From: Neisseriaceae bacterium PsAf | Lineage (GTDB): Bacteria; Pseudomonadota; Gammaproteobacteria; Burkholderiales; Neisseriaceae | Reading direction: 5' to 3' | DNA: 64,000 nucleotides | Assembly: GCA_017114885.1 (NCBI GenBank) | Contig: WNLJ01000012.1 | Span: forward strand, 59,614-123,613 | Part shown: positions 63,717 to 64,000 of the stretch, piece by piece | Layout: each line of letters begins with the position of its first letter | Position numbering within the stretch: the first letter of the stretch is position 1 | Made by a program: the position numbers and the translations under genes | Notes under the pieces: model-generated | What the model saw: the letters and a program-made list of their open reading frames with translations, nothing else | What the model was told of the DNA's origin: nothing | Databases searched by the model: none

Positions 63717-64000
63717 TAATTGATATCCTAATAAAAATAACACACATCAAATATTAGGCAGAATAATCATCATCAGATTGTCATAAAGTTGGCATTCTCT
63801 TGACAAGTAATTAACATAACCAAGACAAAGTAAATATTTTTTCTATAATATATTGATTTTTTAAATAATTTTAAAAGATAAAAACTTCTAATTTTATAAG
63901 TTGATTATTAGCGACATTAATTGTTAAGGATTCAGAAAGTGATGCATTTAAAATACGATTTAAATAAATTAATAAAAAGTCTGAAATGTAGTTGACATGA
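63717..64000. other. AT-rich region at the right end of the window
   Basis: No reading frame or structure I can support. AGGA before 63716 is the ribosome site of the decayed GDPD gene. Its promoter on the minus strand is presumably here, but none stands out. Confidence 0.3.

Noticed and set aside
1..64000. DNA uptake sequences of the Neisseria type
   Set aside because: I looked for a recurrent 10-12-mer in terminators and intergenic regions and saw none; the hairpins do not share a common sequence.
1..64000. CRISPR arrays, insertion sequences or prophage
   Set aside because: No regularly spaced repeats, transposase, integrase or phage structural genes are visible in any frame.

Overview
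The window is AT-rich proteobacterial chromosome, densely packed with housekeeping genes. The gene content points to a Gram-negative with lipopolysaccharide export (lptF/lptG), TonB-dependent uptake, outer-membrane-type lipoproteins and an autotransporter. Local gene orders (yciB-bolA-parvulin; holC-pepA diverging from lptF-lptG; yceD-rpmF-plsX) and a single lysine-type aspartokinase fit a beta/gamma-proteobacterium. A low-GC, host-associated Neisseriaceae-like lineage is my best guess, but not proven. Four loci in 64 kb carry frameshifts or in-frame stops (an amidase, a nitrilase, a DUF4282 protein and a GDPD-autotransporter), which suggests ongoing genome reduction, though assembly error must be excluded.

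Layout. 1-2.6 kb: a partial TauE/SafE exporter, a small membrane protein, a Nudix hydrolase and a SIMPL-domain lipoprotein. 2.7-8.8 kb: a glycerophosphodiester phosphodiesterase followed by a complete ugpBAEC glycerol-3-phosphate importer and a DmeF-type metal efflux protein. 8.8-12 kb: typA, a three-tRNA operon (Pro-TGG, Arg-TCT, His-GTG) with a near-consensus promoter, and an orphan ribbon-helix-helix protein. 12-27.7 kb: dgt, lysC, a SanA-like protein, a secreted lipase-like protein, lysP coupled to uvrD, rlmJ, fbp, two cyclophilins, a pyrimidine nucleotidase, NAD(P)HX dehydratase and a metallo-beta-lactamase-fold hydrolase.

27.7-32.3 kb is the most interesting part. A three-gene cassette encodes a single-polypeptide ABC importer (binding protein, permease and ATPase fused), an L-2-amino-thiazoline-4-carboxylate (ATC) hydrolase family protein and an N-carbamoyl-amino-acid amidase. 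It is bracketed by 52-bp direct repeats made from the 3' end of the neighbouring trans-sulfuration gene, so it appears to have been inserted between that gene and its former operon partner. The predicted job is import of a thiazoline or similar sulfur compound and its conversion to L-cysteine. The amidase gene has an in-frame TGA at codon 21.

32.3-51 kb: metB-like gene, a DciA-like protein, plsX, rpmF, yceD, maf, an RsmI-like methylase, gap, yciB, bolA, a parvulin, holC, pepA, lptF, lptG, a nitrilase pseudogene, an amphipathic LEA-like protein, alaA, the zinc-independent ribosomal proteins L31B and L36B, and infC (ATC start) with thrS and tRNA-Val(GAC). 51.6-64 kb: a Fur-box-controlled TonB receptor, argD-rbsK, pbpG, rng, cysE, hemG, two related lipoproteins and a decayed GDPD-autotransporter gene.

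Two themes recur. One is glycerophosphodiester/glycerol-3-phosphate use: the cytoplasmic GDPD, Ugp, and the decayed surface GDPD. The other is cysteine/sulfur metabolism: cysE, the trans-sulfuration enzyme, and the ATC cassette.
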